The notes under the pieces: model-generated
What the model was told of the DNA's origin: nothing
What the model saw: the letters and a program-made list of their open reading frames with translations, nothing else
Database searches by the model: none
Position numbers and translations under genes: made by a program
Assembly: GCF_022808715.1 (NCBI RefSeq)
Contig: NZ_JAKZKX010000017.1
Coordinates: 29,494-84,704 of the forward strand
Direction of reading: 5' to 3'
Source of the DNA: Fundidesulfovibrio agrisoli
Lineage (GTDB): Bacteria > Desulfobacterota > Desulfovibrionia > Desulfovibrionales > Desulfovibrionaceae
Length of the DNA: 55,211 nt
In this document: piece after piece, positions 16,869 to 24,144 of the stretch
How positions within the stretch are numbered: the first letter of the stretch is position 1
How the letters are laid out: every line of letters starts with the position of its first letter

Positions 16869-16958
16869 ATGCAGACCCCCAACTTTGCCGCTGGCTTCTT
16901 TAACTGGTTTTATTTTTGGTTTAGCCGCGCCAGCGGTTCGGGGAGGGGTGCACGGTAA
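16869..16958 (+). CDS. Aromatic-rich attenuator leader peptide (29 aa)
   Basis: A 29-codon reading frame contains FFNWFYFWF at residues 10-18: five Phe, two Trp and one Tyr in nine codons. It ends TAA, followed 24 bases later by an intrinsic terminator hairpin. The aromatic codons lie exactly between attenuator segments 1 and 2. Ribosome stalling for lack of charged tRNA-Phe, -Trp or -Tyr would therefore favour the antiterminator. No strong ribosome site precedes the ATG, which fits the possibility of a leaderless start. The frame stays open upstream, but only this part makes sense as a gene. Confidence 0.85.
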   Translation: MQTPNFAAGFFNWFYFWFSRASGSGRGAR

Positions 16959-17008
16959 CGCAAGTTAACCACACCACACCGAGGGCCGCTGGCAAACGCC
17001 GGCGGCCC
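16888..17008 (+). promoter_or_regulatory. Attenuator with 1:2, 2:3 and 3:4 pairings controlling aro-trp genes
   Basis: Segment 1 (CCGCTGGC, 16888-16895) pairs perfectly with segment 2 (GCCAGCGG, 16929-16936). Segment 2 pairs equally with segment 3 (CCGCTGGC, 16986-16993), and segment 3 is the left arm of the terminator (3:4). Segments 1 and 3 are the same 8-mer, so the choice is strictly exclusive. A ribosome stalled on the aromatic codons (16896-16922) would free segment 2 and allow the 2:3 antiterminator. A freely moving ribosome would favour 3:4 and termination. Confidence 0.85.
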
Positions 17009-17017
17009 TTTTGTTTT
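16983..17017 (+). terminator. Attenuator terminator
   Basis: An 11-bp GC-rich stem, GGGCCGCTGGC / GCCGGCGGCCC with one G-U pair and a 4-base loop, is followed by TTTTGTTTT. This is a textbook intrinsic terminator between the leader peptide and the first structural gene of the operon. Confidence 0.92.
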
Positions 17018-17073
17018 ATCCAGGAGTCCGCCGGGGAAGGCGGAAATCGGTGCAAAACCGGAGGGAAAGTACA

Positions 17074-17871
17074 ATGCTCATCGGAAAAGCCGTACGTCTG
17101 GAACGCATCTTCAACCGCAACAACAACCGCACCATCATCGTCCCCATGGACCACGGCGTCACCGTGGGCCCCATCGAGGGCCTCATCGACATGCGCGAGA
17201 CCATCAACCAGGTGGCCGAGGGCGGCGCCAACGCGGTTCTGATGCACAAGGGCCTGGTGCGCTGCTCCCACCGCGGGCGCGGCCGCGACGTGGGCCTCAT
17301 CATCCATCTCTCCGCCTCCACCACCATTTCCCCCTTCCCCAACGCCAAGACCCTGGTGGGCACCGTCGAAGACGCGCTGAAGCTCGGCGCGGACGCCGTG
17401 TCCCTGCACATCAACCTGGGCGACGAGACAGAGCGCCACATGCTGGAGGACTTCGGCCGCATCAGCTCCTCCGCTTCCGAGTGGGGCGTGCCCGTGCTGG
17501 CCATGGTCTACGCGCGCGGCCCCAAGGTGAAGAACGAGTACGACCCCGGCGTGGTGGCCCACTGCGCCCGCGTCGGCCTGGAGTTGGGCGCGGACGTGGT
17601 CAAGGTGCCCTACACCGGCGACGTGGAGACCTTCGCCCAGGTCTGCGACGCCTGCTGCATCCCGGTGGTCATCGCGGGCGGCCCCAAACTCTCCGACGTG
17701 CGCGACCTGGTGACCATGGCCCACGACTCCGTGCAGGCGGGCGGCTCCGGCCTGTCCATCGGCCGCAACATCTTCCAGTACGCCCAGCCCGCGCGCCTGG
17801 TGCAGGCCCTGCACGGCGTGGTGCACCTGAACTGGGAAGTCGAACAGGCCATGGAACTCCTCAAGGACTAG
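17074..17871 (+). CDS. 2-amino-3,7-dideoxy-D-threo-hept-6-ulosonate synthase (class I aldolase family)
   Basis: The 265-aa protein belongs to the DhnA/FbaB class I aldolases. [11 protein letters not shown] (D26) and [11 protein letters not shown] (K177, the likely Schiff-base lysine) are visible, with GGPK for phosphate binding. Its place directly before a DHQ synthase II gene and pheA identifies it as ADH synthase, the first step of the alternative shikimate entry known from methanogens. That route makes 3-dehydroquinate without DAHP. A plain fructose-bisphosphate aldolase is less likely in this context. I chose the ATG at 17074 because GGAGGG lies 8 bases upstream. It is the first gene after the attenuator. 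Confidence 0.88.
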   Translation: MLIGKAVRLERIFNRNNNRTIIVPMDHGVTVGPIEGLIDMRETINQVAEGGANAVLMHKGLVRCSHRGRGRDVGLIIHLSASTTISPFPNAKTLVGTVEDALKLGADAVSLHINLGDETERHMLEDFGRISSSASEWGVPVLAMVYARGPKVKNEYDPGVVAHCARVGLELGADVVKVPYTGDVETFAQVCDACCIPVVIAGGPKLSDVRDLVTMAHDSVQAGGSGLSIGRNIFQYAQPARLVQALHGVVHLNWEVEQAMELLKD

Positions 17872-17872
17872 C

Positions 17873-17993
17873 AGCCTGTTGAAAAATTCCCGCTGGCTGC
17901 GTTGCTTCAAAAAAGTCAAACCCTCACGTATGCCAGATACGCTTCGGCCTTGACTATTTCTTGCGCCTTGCCAGCGAGCTTTTTGAACAGGCT
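17873..17993. repeat. 121-bp inverted-repeat element, copy 1
   Basis: The element begins AGCCTGTTGAAAAA and ends TTTTTGAACAGGCT. Almost the whole length can fold as one long imperfect hairpin with apex CGTAT/ATACG. A second copy of equal length lies at 42360-42480. Both begin one base after a TAG stop, and both are followed by ATCGATTCAG. It has no coding capacity and looks like a MITE- or REP-like element. Here it sits inside the aro-trp operon, so it must be transcribed. Confidence 0.9.
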
Positions 17994-18035
17994 GAACAAA
18001 TCGATTCAGCTACGGGCTGCTAGGAGACGAAATTA

Positions 18036-19007
18036 ATGAAATCCGTTTGGTTTTCCGCCCTGCCTTTCGACAAGACCCTGGTCACCCTGGCCCTGGAGTC
18101 CGGCGTTGACGCCATCGTGACCGACACAGCCCACGCGGGCGACGTGCGCGCCCTGGGCCGCGTGGAGGTGCTCACCCCGGAGAACGTCACCTACGTGACG
18201 CTTTCCTCCAAGGCCGACGAGGACACGGCCATCGCCGCGCTCAAATCCGGCGGCAAGTCCGTGCTCAAGCTCGGCTGGGAGATCATCCCCGTGGAGAACA
18301 TCCTGGCCCAGTCCGAAGGGCTGGGCGTGGAGGTCGCCGACGCGGACCAGGCCCGCCTGGCCGCGGGCATCCTGGAGCGCGGCGTGGACGTGGTGGTGGT
18401 GCTGCCCGAGGCGGCGAAGGAGCTCAAGAAGATCGTGGCCGACGTCAAGCTCTCACAGGGTTGCGCCCGCCTGGCCAAGGCCGTGGTCACGGCCATCAAG
18501 CCCGCAGGGCTCGGCCACCGGGTCTGCGTGGACACCATGAGCATGTTCAAGAAGGGCCAGGGCATGCTCATCGGCAACTCCAGCGCCTTCACCTTCCTGG
18601 TGCACGCCGAGACCGAATCCAACCCGTACGTGGCCGCGCGGCCCTTCCGCGTGAACGCCGGGGCCGTGCACGCCTACGCCATCATGCCAGGCGACAAGAC
18701 CAACTACCTGGAGGAGCTCTCCTCCGGGGACGAGGTGCTGGTGGTGGGCGCGGACGGAGCCACCTCCCTGGCCACCATCGGCCGGGTCAAGGTGGAGGTG
18801 CGGCCCATGCTCCAGATCACGGCCCGCTGCGGCGACGCCGAGGGCACCGTGTTCCTGCAGAACGCCGAGACCATCCGCCTCACCCGCCCCGGCGGCGAGC
18901 CCGTGAGCGTGGTCAGCCTCAAGGAGGGCGACGAGATCCTCTGCAGCACGGACCAGGCCGGCCGCCACTTCGGCATGCGCATCTGCGAAGAGATCAAGGA
19001 GGGCTAG
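18036..19007 (+). CDS. 3-dehydroquinate synthase II
   Basis: The 323-aa protein matches the archaeal-type DHQ synthase (AroB'), which oxidises and cyclises the ADH synthase product with NAD+ to 3-dehydroquinate. Conserved stretches include ALESGVDAIVTD, GWEIIPVENILA, GLGHRVCVDTMSMFKKGQGMLIGNSSAFTFLVHAETESNPYVAARPFRVNAGAVHAY and GDKTNYLEEL. It is unrelated to classical AroB. The ATG has AGGAG 10 bases upstream. It is separated from the preceding gene by the 121-bp repeat element, and pheA follows after one base. Confidence 0.92.
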   Translation: MKSVWFSALPFDKTLVTLALESGVDAIVTDTAHAGDVRALGRVEVLTPENVTYVTLSSKADEDTAIAALKSGGKSVLKLGWEIIPVENILAQSEGLGVEVADADQARLAAGILERGVDVVVVLPEAAKELKKIVADVKLSQGCARLAKAVVTAIKPAGLGHRVCVDTMSMFKKGQGMLIGNSSAFTFLVHAETESNPYVAARPFRVNAGAVHAYAIMPGDKTNYLEELSSGDEVLVVGADGATSLATIGRVKVEVRPMLQITARCGDAEGTVFLQNAETIRLTRPGGEPVSVVSLKEGDEILCSTDQAGRHFGMRICEEIKEG

Positions 19008-19008
19008 G

Positions 19009-20145
19009 ATGACGCTCGAGACGGACGATCCCGCGCGCGACGCCCCCTTGGACCACATCCGCGAGGCCATCGACGCGGCGGACAAGCAGCTCCTGGAACT
19101 GCTCAACAAGCGCGCGGCCTACTCGCTGGAGGTGGGCCGGCTCAAGGCGGGCAGCAACGAGCCCGTGTTCAAGCCCTTCCGCGAAAAGGAAGTGCTGGAG
19201 AAGCTCACCCGCGCCAACCCCGGCCCCCTGCCCAACGAGCACCTGCGCGCCATCTACCGGGAGATACTCTCCAGTTCGCGCAGGCTGCAGCGCACCCAGA
19301 AGGTGGCCTACCTGGGGCCGGAGGGCACGTTCTCCTACTTCGCGGCGTCGAGCTACCTGGGCGCCAGCGCTGACTTCCAGCCCTGCTCGGGCATCGACGA
19401 GGTGTTCGAGGCCGTGAGCCTGCGCGACGCGGAACTGGGCGTGATCCCGCTGGAGAACTCGCTCCAGGGCACCGTGGGCCAGAGCCTGGACATGTTCCTG
19501 CGCCACGACGTGTACATCCAGGCCGAAATGTACTGCAAGATCAGCCACTCGCTGCTCTCCAAGGGCACGGACCTCTCGCGCATCGAGGAGGTCTACTCCC
19601 ACCCGCAGCCCCTGGCCCAGTGCGGGGCCTGGCTCAAGGCCCACCTGCCCCTGGCCCGGGTGATCCCCACGGAGTCCACCGCTGCGGCGGCAAGGCGCGT
19701 GGTCTACAACCCCAAGGCGGCGGCCATCGGCCACGTGAAGCTCTCCGAGATGCTGGGGCTGAACGTCCTGGCCACCCGCATCGAGGACCTGCCCGACAAC
19801 TGGACCCGCTTCCTGGTGATCGGGCCAAGCGAAACCAAGACCGGCAGCCGCGACAAGACCTCCATCCTGTTCACCCTGCCGGACAAGCCGGGCGCGCTCT
19901 CGGCCGTGCTCTCCCGCCTGGCGGGCGAGGGCATCAACATGACCAAGCTGGAGTCGCGCCCGCTGCGCGGCGAGAAGTGGAAATACGTCTTCTTCGCGGA
20001 CCTCCAGTGCGACCTGGGCGCGGACCAGTTCCAGGCCGTGGTGTCCGACCTGCGCCACGAGCTGCACTCCCTGCGCATCCTGGGCAGCTACCCCACGGGC
20101 CCGCACCTGGACGTTTCCGGCTCCGCCGTGGTGGAGAGGGGATAA
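19009..20145 (+). CDS. pheA: Bifunctional chorismate mutase / prephenate dehydratase
   Basis: The 378-aa protein has three parts. An AroQ-type chorismate mutase helix bundle spans about residues 8-90 (LDHIREAIDAADKQLLELLNKRAAYSLEVGRLK). Prephenate dehydratase spans about 97-280 (VAYLGPEGTFSYFAA, LGVIPLENSLQGTVGQSLD, and the catalytic TRF in DNWTRFLVIG). A regulatory ACT domain spans about 285-370 (DKPGALSAVLSRLAGEGINMTKLESRPLRGEKWKYVFF). It converts chorismate to phenylpyruvate, and the ACT domain usually gives feedback inhibition by phenylalanine. ATG lies one base after the preceding stop, and aroA follows after 2 bases. Confidence 0.95.
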   Translation: MTLETDDPARDAPLDHIREAIDAADKQLLELLNKRAAYSLEVGRLKAGSNEPVFKPFREKEVLEKLTRANPGPLPNEHLRAIYREILSSSRRLQRTQKVAYLGPEGTFSYFAASSYLGASADFQPCSGIDEVFEAVSLRDAELGVIPLENSLQGTVGQSLDMFLRHDVYIQAEMYCKISHSLLSKGTDLSRIEEVYSHPQPLAQCGAWLKAHLPLARVIPTESTAAAARRVVYNPKAAAIGHVKLSEMLGLNVLATRIEDLPDNWTRFLVIGPSETKTGSRDKTSILFTLPDKPGALSAVLSRLAGEGINMTKLESRPLRGEKWKYVFFADLQCDLGADQFQAVVSDLRHELHSLRILGSYPTGPHLDVSGSAVVERG

Positions 20146-20147
20146 CA

Positions 20148-21461
20148 ATGGCAGACACCATCGACATCCAGGCCCCGGCGTCCAAGTCGGTCTCGCACCG
20201 GGCCATGATCTGCGCGGCCCTGGCAAGGGGGACCTCCCTGGTCAGCCGCGCCCTGGAATCCGACGACCTGATCCGCACCCGGCAGTGCCTGGAGGCCGCC
20301 GGGGCGAAGTTCGAGAAGATCCCCGAAGGCTGGAGCGTCACCGGCGTGGGCGGCCAGCCCAAGGGCGGCGCGCTCTCCCCGGCGGACTGCAACGTGGGGG
20401 AGTCCGGCACCACCTGCCGCCTGCTCACGGCTGTGCTGGCCGCCGGGCGGGGCATGTTCCTGGTGCACGGGGAGGGGCGCATGCATTCCCGGCCCATCGG
20501 GCAGCTCACCGGGGCGCTGGTCCCGCTGGGGCCGCGCTTCGAGTGGCAGGGCCAGCCCGGCTACCCGCCCTTCGTCATCCGCACCGAGGGCCTCTCCGGC
20601 GGCGAGACCGCCATCGCCCTGGACGAATCCAGCCAGTACCTCTCGGGCATCCTGCTGGCCGCGCCCATGGCCGCCGGGCCGCTCACCGTGGGCGTGGCGG
20701 GCGAGAAGGTGGTCTCCTGGCCTTACGTGTCGCTCACGCTCATGGCCATGGCCGACTTCGGCGCGGACGTGGAGGTGAAGACCCTGGAAGGCGACGAGTG
20801 GGTCTCCACCGCCTTCACCGACGTGACCAGAGTGACCCCGGGGCGCATCCGCTTCGAGGTCAAGCCCGGGCAGTACCGCGCCCGGCCCTACGTGGTGGAG
20901 GCCGACTGGTCCAACGCCTCGTACTTCCTGGCGGCCGGTGCCGTGGGCCCGCGCCCGGTGCGCGTGATCGGGCTGCGGCGGGACTCGCTGCAGGGCGACC
21001 GCGCCATCCTGGACATCCTCGAGCGCATGGGCGCTAGCATCGCCTGGGGCGAATCCGGCGTCACCGTGAGCCCCCGGGGCCTGCGCGGCGTGGAGCTGGA
21101 CATGGGCTCCTGCCCTGACCTGGTGCCCACGGTCTGCGCCGTGGCCGCACGGGCCACCGGGAGCACCACCATCCGCAACGTGGCGCACCTGCGCATCAAG
21201 GAGTCCGACCGGTTGGCAGCCTGCGCCCAGGAGCTGCGCAAGGCCGGGGCCGAAGTGGAGACCTTCGCCGACGGCCTGACCGTGACTCCGGGGCCGATCC
21301 CAACCGGGCGGGCTATCGAGTTCAGCACCTACGACGACCACCGCATGGCCATGAGCATGTCGCTCTTCGAGCTGGCCGGCGTGGAGGTGCGGCTGGACAA
21401 CCCCGGCTGCGTGGCCAAGAGCTTCCCCGGGTTCTTCGAGCAGTGGGGGCGCACGCGTTGA
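20148..21461 (+). CDS. aroA: 3-phosphoshikimate 1-carboxyvinyltransferase (EPSP synthase)
   Basis: The 437-aa enzyme joins shikimate-3-phosphate with PEP to form EPSP. Signatures are PASKSVSHRAMICAALA near the N-terminus, NVGESGTTCRLL for PEP binding, LDESSQYLSGILLAAP, SCPDLVPTVCAVAA with the catalytic Asp, NVAHLRIKESDRL and YDDHRMAMSMSL. The length is normal for the family. The ATG at 20148 follows GAGAGGGG, 2 bases after the pheA stop. The tyrA start overlaps its stop codon. Confidence 0.95.
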   Translation: MADTIDIQAPASKSVSHRAMICAALARGTSLVSRALESDDLIRTRQCLEAAGAKFEKIPEGWSVTGVGGQPKGGALSPADCNVGESGTTCRLLTAVLAAGRGMFLVHGEGRMHSRPIGQLTGALVPLGPRFEWQGQPGYPPFVIRTEGLSGGETAIALDESSQYLSGILLAAPMAAGPLTVGVAGEKVVSWPYVSLTLMAMADFGADVEVKTLEGDEWVSTAFTDVTRVTPGRIRFEVKPGQYRARPYVVEADWSNASYFLAAGAVGPRPVRVIGLRRDSLQGDRAILDILERMGASIAWGESGVTVSPRGLRGVELDMGSCPDLVPTVCAVAARATGSTTIRNVAHLRIKESDRLAACAQELRKAGAEVETFADGLTVTPGPIPTGRAIEFSTYDDHRMAMSMSLFELAGVEVRLDNPGCVAKSFPGFFEQWGRTR

Positions 21462-22261
21462 GCACAGCGCAAGCCATCCGCACGCTCACCGTGGTGGGCT
21501 CCAAGGGCAAGATGGGCCGCATGATCGTGGCCCGCTGCCGCAAGGAGGGCCTGGCCTGCCACGAGCTGGACCAGCCCCTGGACGAGGCCGAGGCGCGGCG
21601 CGTGCTGCCCCGCTCGGACCTGGTGCTCCTGTGCGTGCCCGCCCAGGCGCTCACAGAGGTGCTGGCCTGGCTTAAGCCCATGATCCCCAAGGGCACCATC
21701 GTGGCGGACATCTGCTCCGTGAAGGTGCGGCCCATGGACGAAATGCTGGCCCTGCACCAGGGGCCGGTGGTGGGTACGCACCCGCTGTTCGGGCCGGTGC
21801 CGCCCGAGGGGGAGCCGCTGCGCGTGGCCGTATGCCACGGGCGCGGGGAGGAGGCCTGCCGCCAGGCCACGGAGCTGATGGCCCGGCTTGGCTTCGCGCC
21901 CTTCAACGCCGACGCCCACGACCATGACCGGGCCATGGCCTACGTGCAGGGGCTCAACTTCGTGACCACGGTGGCCTATCTGGCCTCACAGGCCAACCAC
22001 GAGGAGTTCGCCCGCTATTTGACGCCGTCGTTCATGCGGCGCCTCGAATCGGCCAGGAAGCTGATTTTGGAGGACGCGGGGCTGTTCAGGCTGCTGTTCG
22101 AGGCCAACCCCTACAGCCTGGAGGCCGTGCGCTCGTACAGGAACTACCTGAACGTGGCCGCCGGCGGCGACCTGGAGCTGCTGGTGGAGCGGGCCAAAGG
22201 CTGGTGGCCGGATGGCGGCAAGCCGGGCGGAGCGAAAGGTTTTTCGCGGGGGAAGAAATAA
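21458..22261 (+). CDS. tyrA: Prephenate (or arogenate) dehydrogenase
   Basis: The 267-aa protein has an N-terminal Rossmann fold of the TyrA kind (LTVVGSKGKMGRMIVARC), then DLVLLCVPAQALTEVL, GTIVADICSVKVRPMDEML, GPVVGTHPLFGPVPP with the catalytic His, and the helical C-terminal domain (HDHDRAMAYVQGLNFVTTVAYL). It oxidises prephenate towards tyrosine. There is no ACT domain, so feedback control, if any, lies elsewhere. I prefer the TTG at 21458: it overlaps the aroA stop (TTGA) and has GGGGGCG upstream. A GTG at 21443 is the alternative. A repeat-filled gap of 470 bases follows before trpE. Confidence 0.9.
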   Translation: MSTAQAIRTLTVVGSKGKMGRMIVARCRKEGLACHELDQPLDEAEARRVLPRSDLVLLCVPAQALTEVLAWLKPMIPKGTIVADICSVKVRPMDEMLALHQGPVVGTHPLFGPVPPEGEPLRVAVCHGRGEEACRQATELMARLGFAPFNADAHDHDRAMAYVQGLNFVTTVAYLASQANHEEFARYLTPSFMRRLESARKLILEDAGLFRLLFEANPYSLEAVRSYRNYLNVAAGGDLELLVERAKGWWPDGGKPGGAKGFSRGKK

Positions 22262-22290
22262 GGGTTTCTTTTTCATAATGGCCCGTGGTG

Positions 22291-22357
22291 CCCCTCCTGC
22301 AGCCGCACCCGTGCCATATATTTGAAGAATATGACCCGGGTGCGGCTGCCGGAGGGG
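22291..22357. repeat. Conserved-apex hairpin H1 (apex in minus orientation)
   Basis: Arms 22291-22311 and 22337-22357 pair over 21 positions with one mismatch. The inner part folds further as CATAT/ATATG around a 9-base loop, ATTTGAAGA. The apex contains ATATATTTGAAGAA, the reverse complement of the TTCTTCAAATATAT core found in H2 and H3. The arm sequence is unrelated to the arms of the other copies. It begins 29 bases after the tyrA stop. No U-tract follows, so a terminator role is unlikely. Confidence 0.9.
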
Positions 22358-22370
22358 GCCCCCTCGCCCT

Positions 22371-22425
22371 CCCCCCGCTTTCAATTTTTTTTTTATATTC
22401 GGCGGGGGGGGGGGGGGGGGGGGGG
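22371..22425. repeat. Degenerate hairpin H5 with T10 and G22 homopolymer tracts
   Basis: A CCCCCCGC arm (22371-22378) pairs with GCGGGGGG (22402-22409). The loop reads TTTCAA, ten T, then ATATTCGG, which looks like a damaged version of the H-family apex (TTCTTCAA...ATATCGG). The right arm runs into 22 consecutive G (22404-22425). The homopolymers could be real slippage products or sequencing error. Confidence 0.5.
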
Positions 22426-22506
22426 CCACCACGGACCCAGGCCGCACGGTTGGATGCGAGACAGAAAGAATCCGACCGCAGATGATTGAAAACGCGGTGA
22501 CGCGAG

Positions 22507-22600
22507 CCGTTGCCCGGCCCTGTCCCGCGAGGAAGGTGAAAGGCCATATTCTTCAAATATATGGTATTTCACCAACGAGCGGGACAGGGCCGGGCAACGG
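22507..22600. repeat. Conserved-apex hairpin H2 (apex in plus orientation)
   Basis: Arms 22507-22528 and 22579-22600 are a perfect 22-bp inverted repeat. Inside it, GGTGAAA/TTTCACC (22535-22541/22567-22573) and CCATAT/ATATGG (22544-22549/22559-22564) also pair, leaving the 9-base loop TCTTCAAAT (22550-22558). That loop is the exact complement of the H1 loop. The apex core TTCTTCAAATATAT is identical to H3 and, inverted, to H1 and H4. Confidence 0.92.
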
Positions 22601-22634
22601 ACGATGCGAATGAGCAGTCCCACGATGTGGGATT

Positions 22635-22669
22635 CCAAAGGGAGGAACTCCCTTTGGCCGCCGGAGGCA
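22635..22669. repeat. Second hairpin motif, copy A, next to H2
   Basis: CCAAAGGGAG/CTCCCTTTGG forms a 10-bp stem with loop GAA, followed by GCCGCCGGAGGC. Reverse-complemented, it has the same architecture as copy B at 55052-55085: GCCTCCGGCGGC, then CCAAAGGG, a variable tip and the returning arm. It lies 34 bases beyond the H2 right arm and immediately upstream of trpE. Confidence 0.8.
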
Positions 22670-22731
22670 TTTCCCGGCACGCTTGGACGACATACAACGA
22701 AACGAAGCAACGACTACGACAAGGACGCGCC

Positions 22732-24144
22732 ATGATCGAGCTCCTGCAAGAAGCAAAGTGGCTGCCCGCCGACGTGCAGACCCCAATCAGCCTGTACCTC
22801 GGGCTGGTGGGCGACAGGCCGGGCATACTCTTCGAGTCCGCCGAGGTGGACGGCCGCCTGGGCCGCTACTCGATCCTGGCCTGGGATTTCCGCCTCACGG
22901 CCCAATGCCAGGAGGGCAAGCTCCTGCTCACCACCCGGGACGACCGCCTGAAGCCCCTCGAGGAGCTCTCGGGCCTGCCCTTCCTGGACGGCGTGCGCCA
23001 GCTCATGGCCGCCATCACCGTCACCCCCCCGGACGACGCGGGCGAGCTCCCGGCCATCACCCGGGGCCTCTACGGCTACTTCGGCTACGCCTCGGCCGCG
23101 CTGTTCACGCCCAAGCTGGCCAAGGTCATCCCCCCCAAGGACATGGACGTGACCCTGGTGCTGCCCGGCCACGTGGTGCTCTTCGACCACCTGCGCCACC
23201 GCTGCTGCCTGCTCACCCTGGGCGGCGGCATGCGCCCCAAGCTGGACACCACCAACGTGCTGCGCACGATGGACAAGCCCGAGATGGGCGCGGTGCTGCA
23301 CCACCCCGGCGAGCAGCCTTTCCTTGAGAACGTGCGCAAGGCCAAGGAGATGATCCGCCAGGGCGAGTGCATCCAGGTGGTGCTCTCCAACCGCTTCCAC
23401 GCACCCTTCAACGGCGATCCCTTCGCAGTGTACCGCAGGCTCAGGCAGGTGAACCCCTCGCCCTACATGTTCTTCGTGCGCCTGCCGAGGCTCACGCTGG
23501 TGGGCTCCTCCCCGGAGTTCCTGGTGCGCTGCGTGGACGGCAAGCTGACCACCGCGCCCATCGCCGGCACGCGCCCGCGCGGCAAGGACGAAGCCCAGGA
23601 CGAACAGTTCGCGCAGGACCTCCTGGCCGACCCCAAGGAGCGCGCCGAGCACGTGATGCTCGTTGACCTGGGCCGCAACGACCTGGGCCGCATCGCCACC
23701 CCGGGCAGCGTGCGCGTTGAGAAATTCATGCAGGTGGAGCGGTTCTCCCACGTTTTGCACCTGACCTCCTACGTGACGGCCAAGCTCAAGGAGGGCCTGG
23801 ACGCCCTGGACGTGATCGGCTCCGTGTTCCCGGCGGGCACGGTGAGCGGCGCGCCCAAGGTCCGCGCCATGGAGATCATCGCGGAGCTGGAGACCATCGC
23901 GCGCGGCCCCTACGCCGGGGCCATCGGCTGGCTCGGCCTGGACAAGGGCCGCGTGGACCTGGACACCGGCATCCTCATCCGCTCCATGTGGTTCAAGGAC
24001 GGCATGGTCCACTGGCAGACCGGCGCGGGCATCGTCTACGACTCGATCCCCGAGATGGAATGGAAGGAAGTGCACAACAAGGCCCGCGTGCTCGCCGAAG
24101 TGCTTGCAAAACAGGAGGAAGGCGATGTTTTTGCTCGTCGATAA
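22732..24144 (+). CDS. trpE: Anthranilate synthase component I
   Basis: The 470-aa chorismate-utilising enzyme makes anthranilate from chorismate with ammonia supplied by TrpG. The N-terminus carries the Trp-sensing region (ILFESAEVDGRLGRYSIL). The catalytic C-terminal half shows IQVVLSNRF, PSPYMFFVRL, LVGSSPEFLVR, IAGTRPRGKDEAQDEQFAQDLLADPKERAEHVMLVDLGRNDLGRI, FPAGTVSGAPKVRAMEII and GAIGWLGLD. The frame is open further upstream through the repeat region, but ATG 22732 with AAGGA 7 bases before it fits the family start. It overlaps trpG by 20 bases. Confidence 0.95.
   Translation: MIELLQEAKWLPADVQTPISLYLGLVGDRPGILFESAEVDGRLGRYSILAWDFRLTAQCQEGKLLLTTRDDRLKPLEELSGLPFLDGVRQLMAAITVTPPDDAGELPAITRGLYGYFGYASAALFTPKLAKVIPPKDMDVTLVLPGHVVLFDHLRHRCCLLTLGGGMRPKLDTTNVLRTMDKPEMGAVLHHPGEQPFLENVRKAKEMIRQGECIQVVLSNRFHAPFNGDPFAVYRRLRQVNPSPYMFFVRLPRLTLVGSSPEFLVRCVDGKLTTAPIAGTRPRGKDEAQDEQFAQDLLADPKERAEHVMLVDLGRNDLGRIATPGSVRVEKFMQVERFSHVLHLTSYVTAKLKEGLDALDVIGSVFPAGTVSGAPKVRAMEIIAELETIARGPYAGAIGWLGLDKGRVDLDTGILIRSMWFKDGMVHWQTGAGIVYDSIPEMEWKEVHNKARVLAEVLAKQEEGDVFARR

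Noticed and set aside
16701-16958. 85-codon frame ending with the leader peptide
   Set aside because: The first 56 codons lie in the end of the Ivy-like gene and the promoter region. Only the last 29 aa after the ATG at 16869 fit the attenuator.
22291-22600. Conserved-apex hairpins as ordinary intrinsic terminators
   Set aside because: There is no U-tract after the arms, copies occur in both orientations, and several lie in the middle of an operon whose later genes must be expressed.
22291-22600. Integron attC sites or REP/RAYT elements
   Set aside because: attC sites conserve the outer boxes and REPs conserve the stem. Here the arms are unrelated and only the apex is kept. No integrase or RAYT gene is near.
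22285-22710. Small open frames in the tyrA-trpE gap on both strands
   Set aside because: They read through inverted repeats and homopolymers, have proline/glycine runs and lack ribosome sites.
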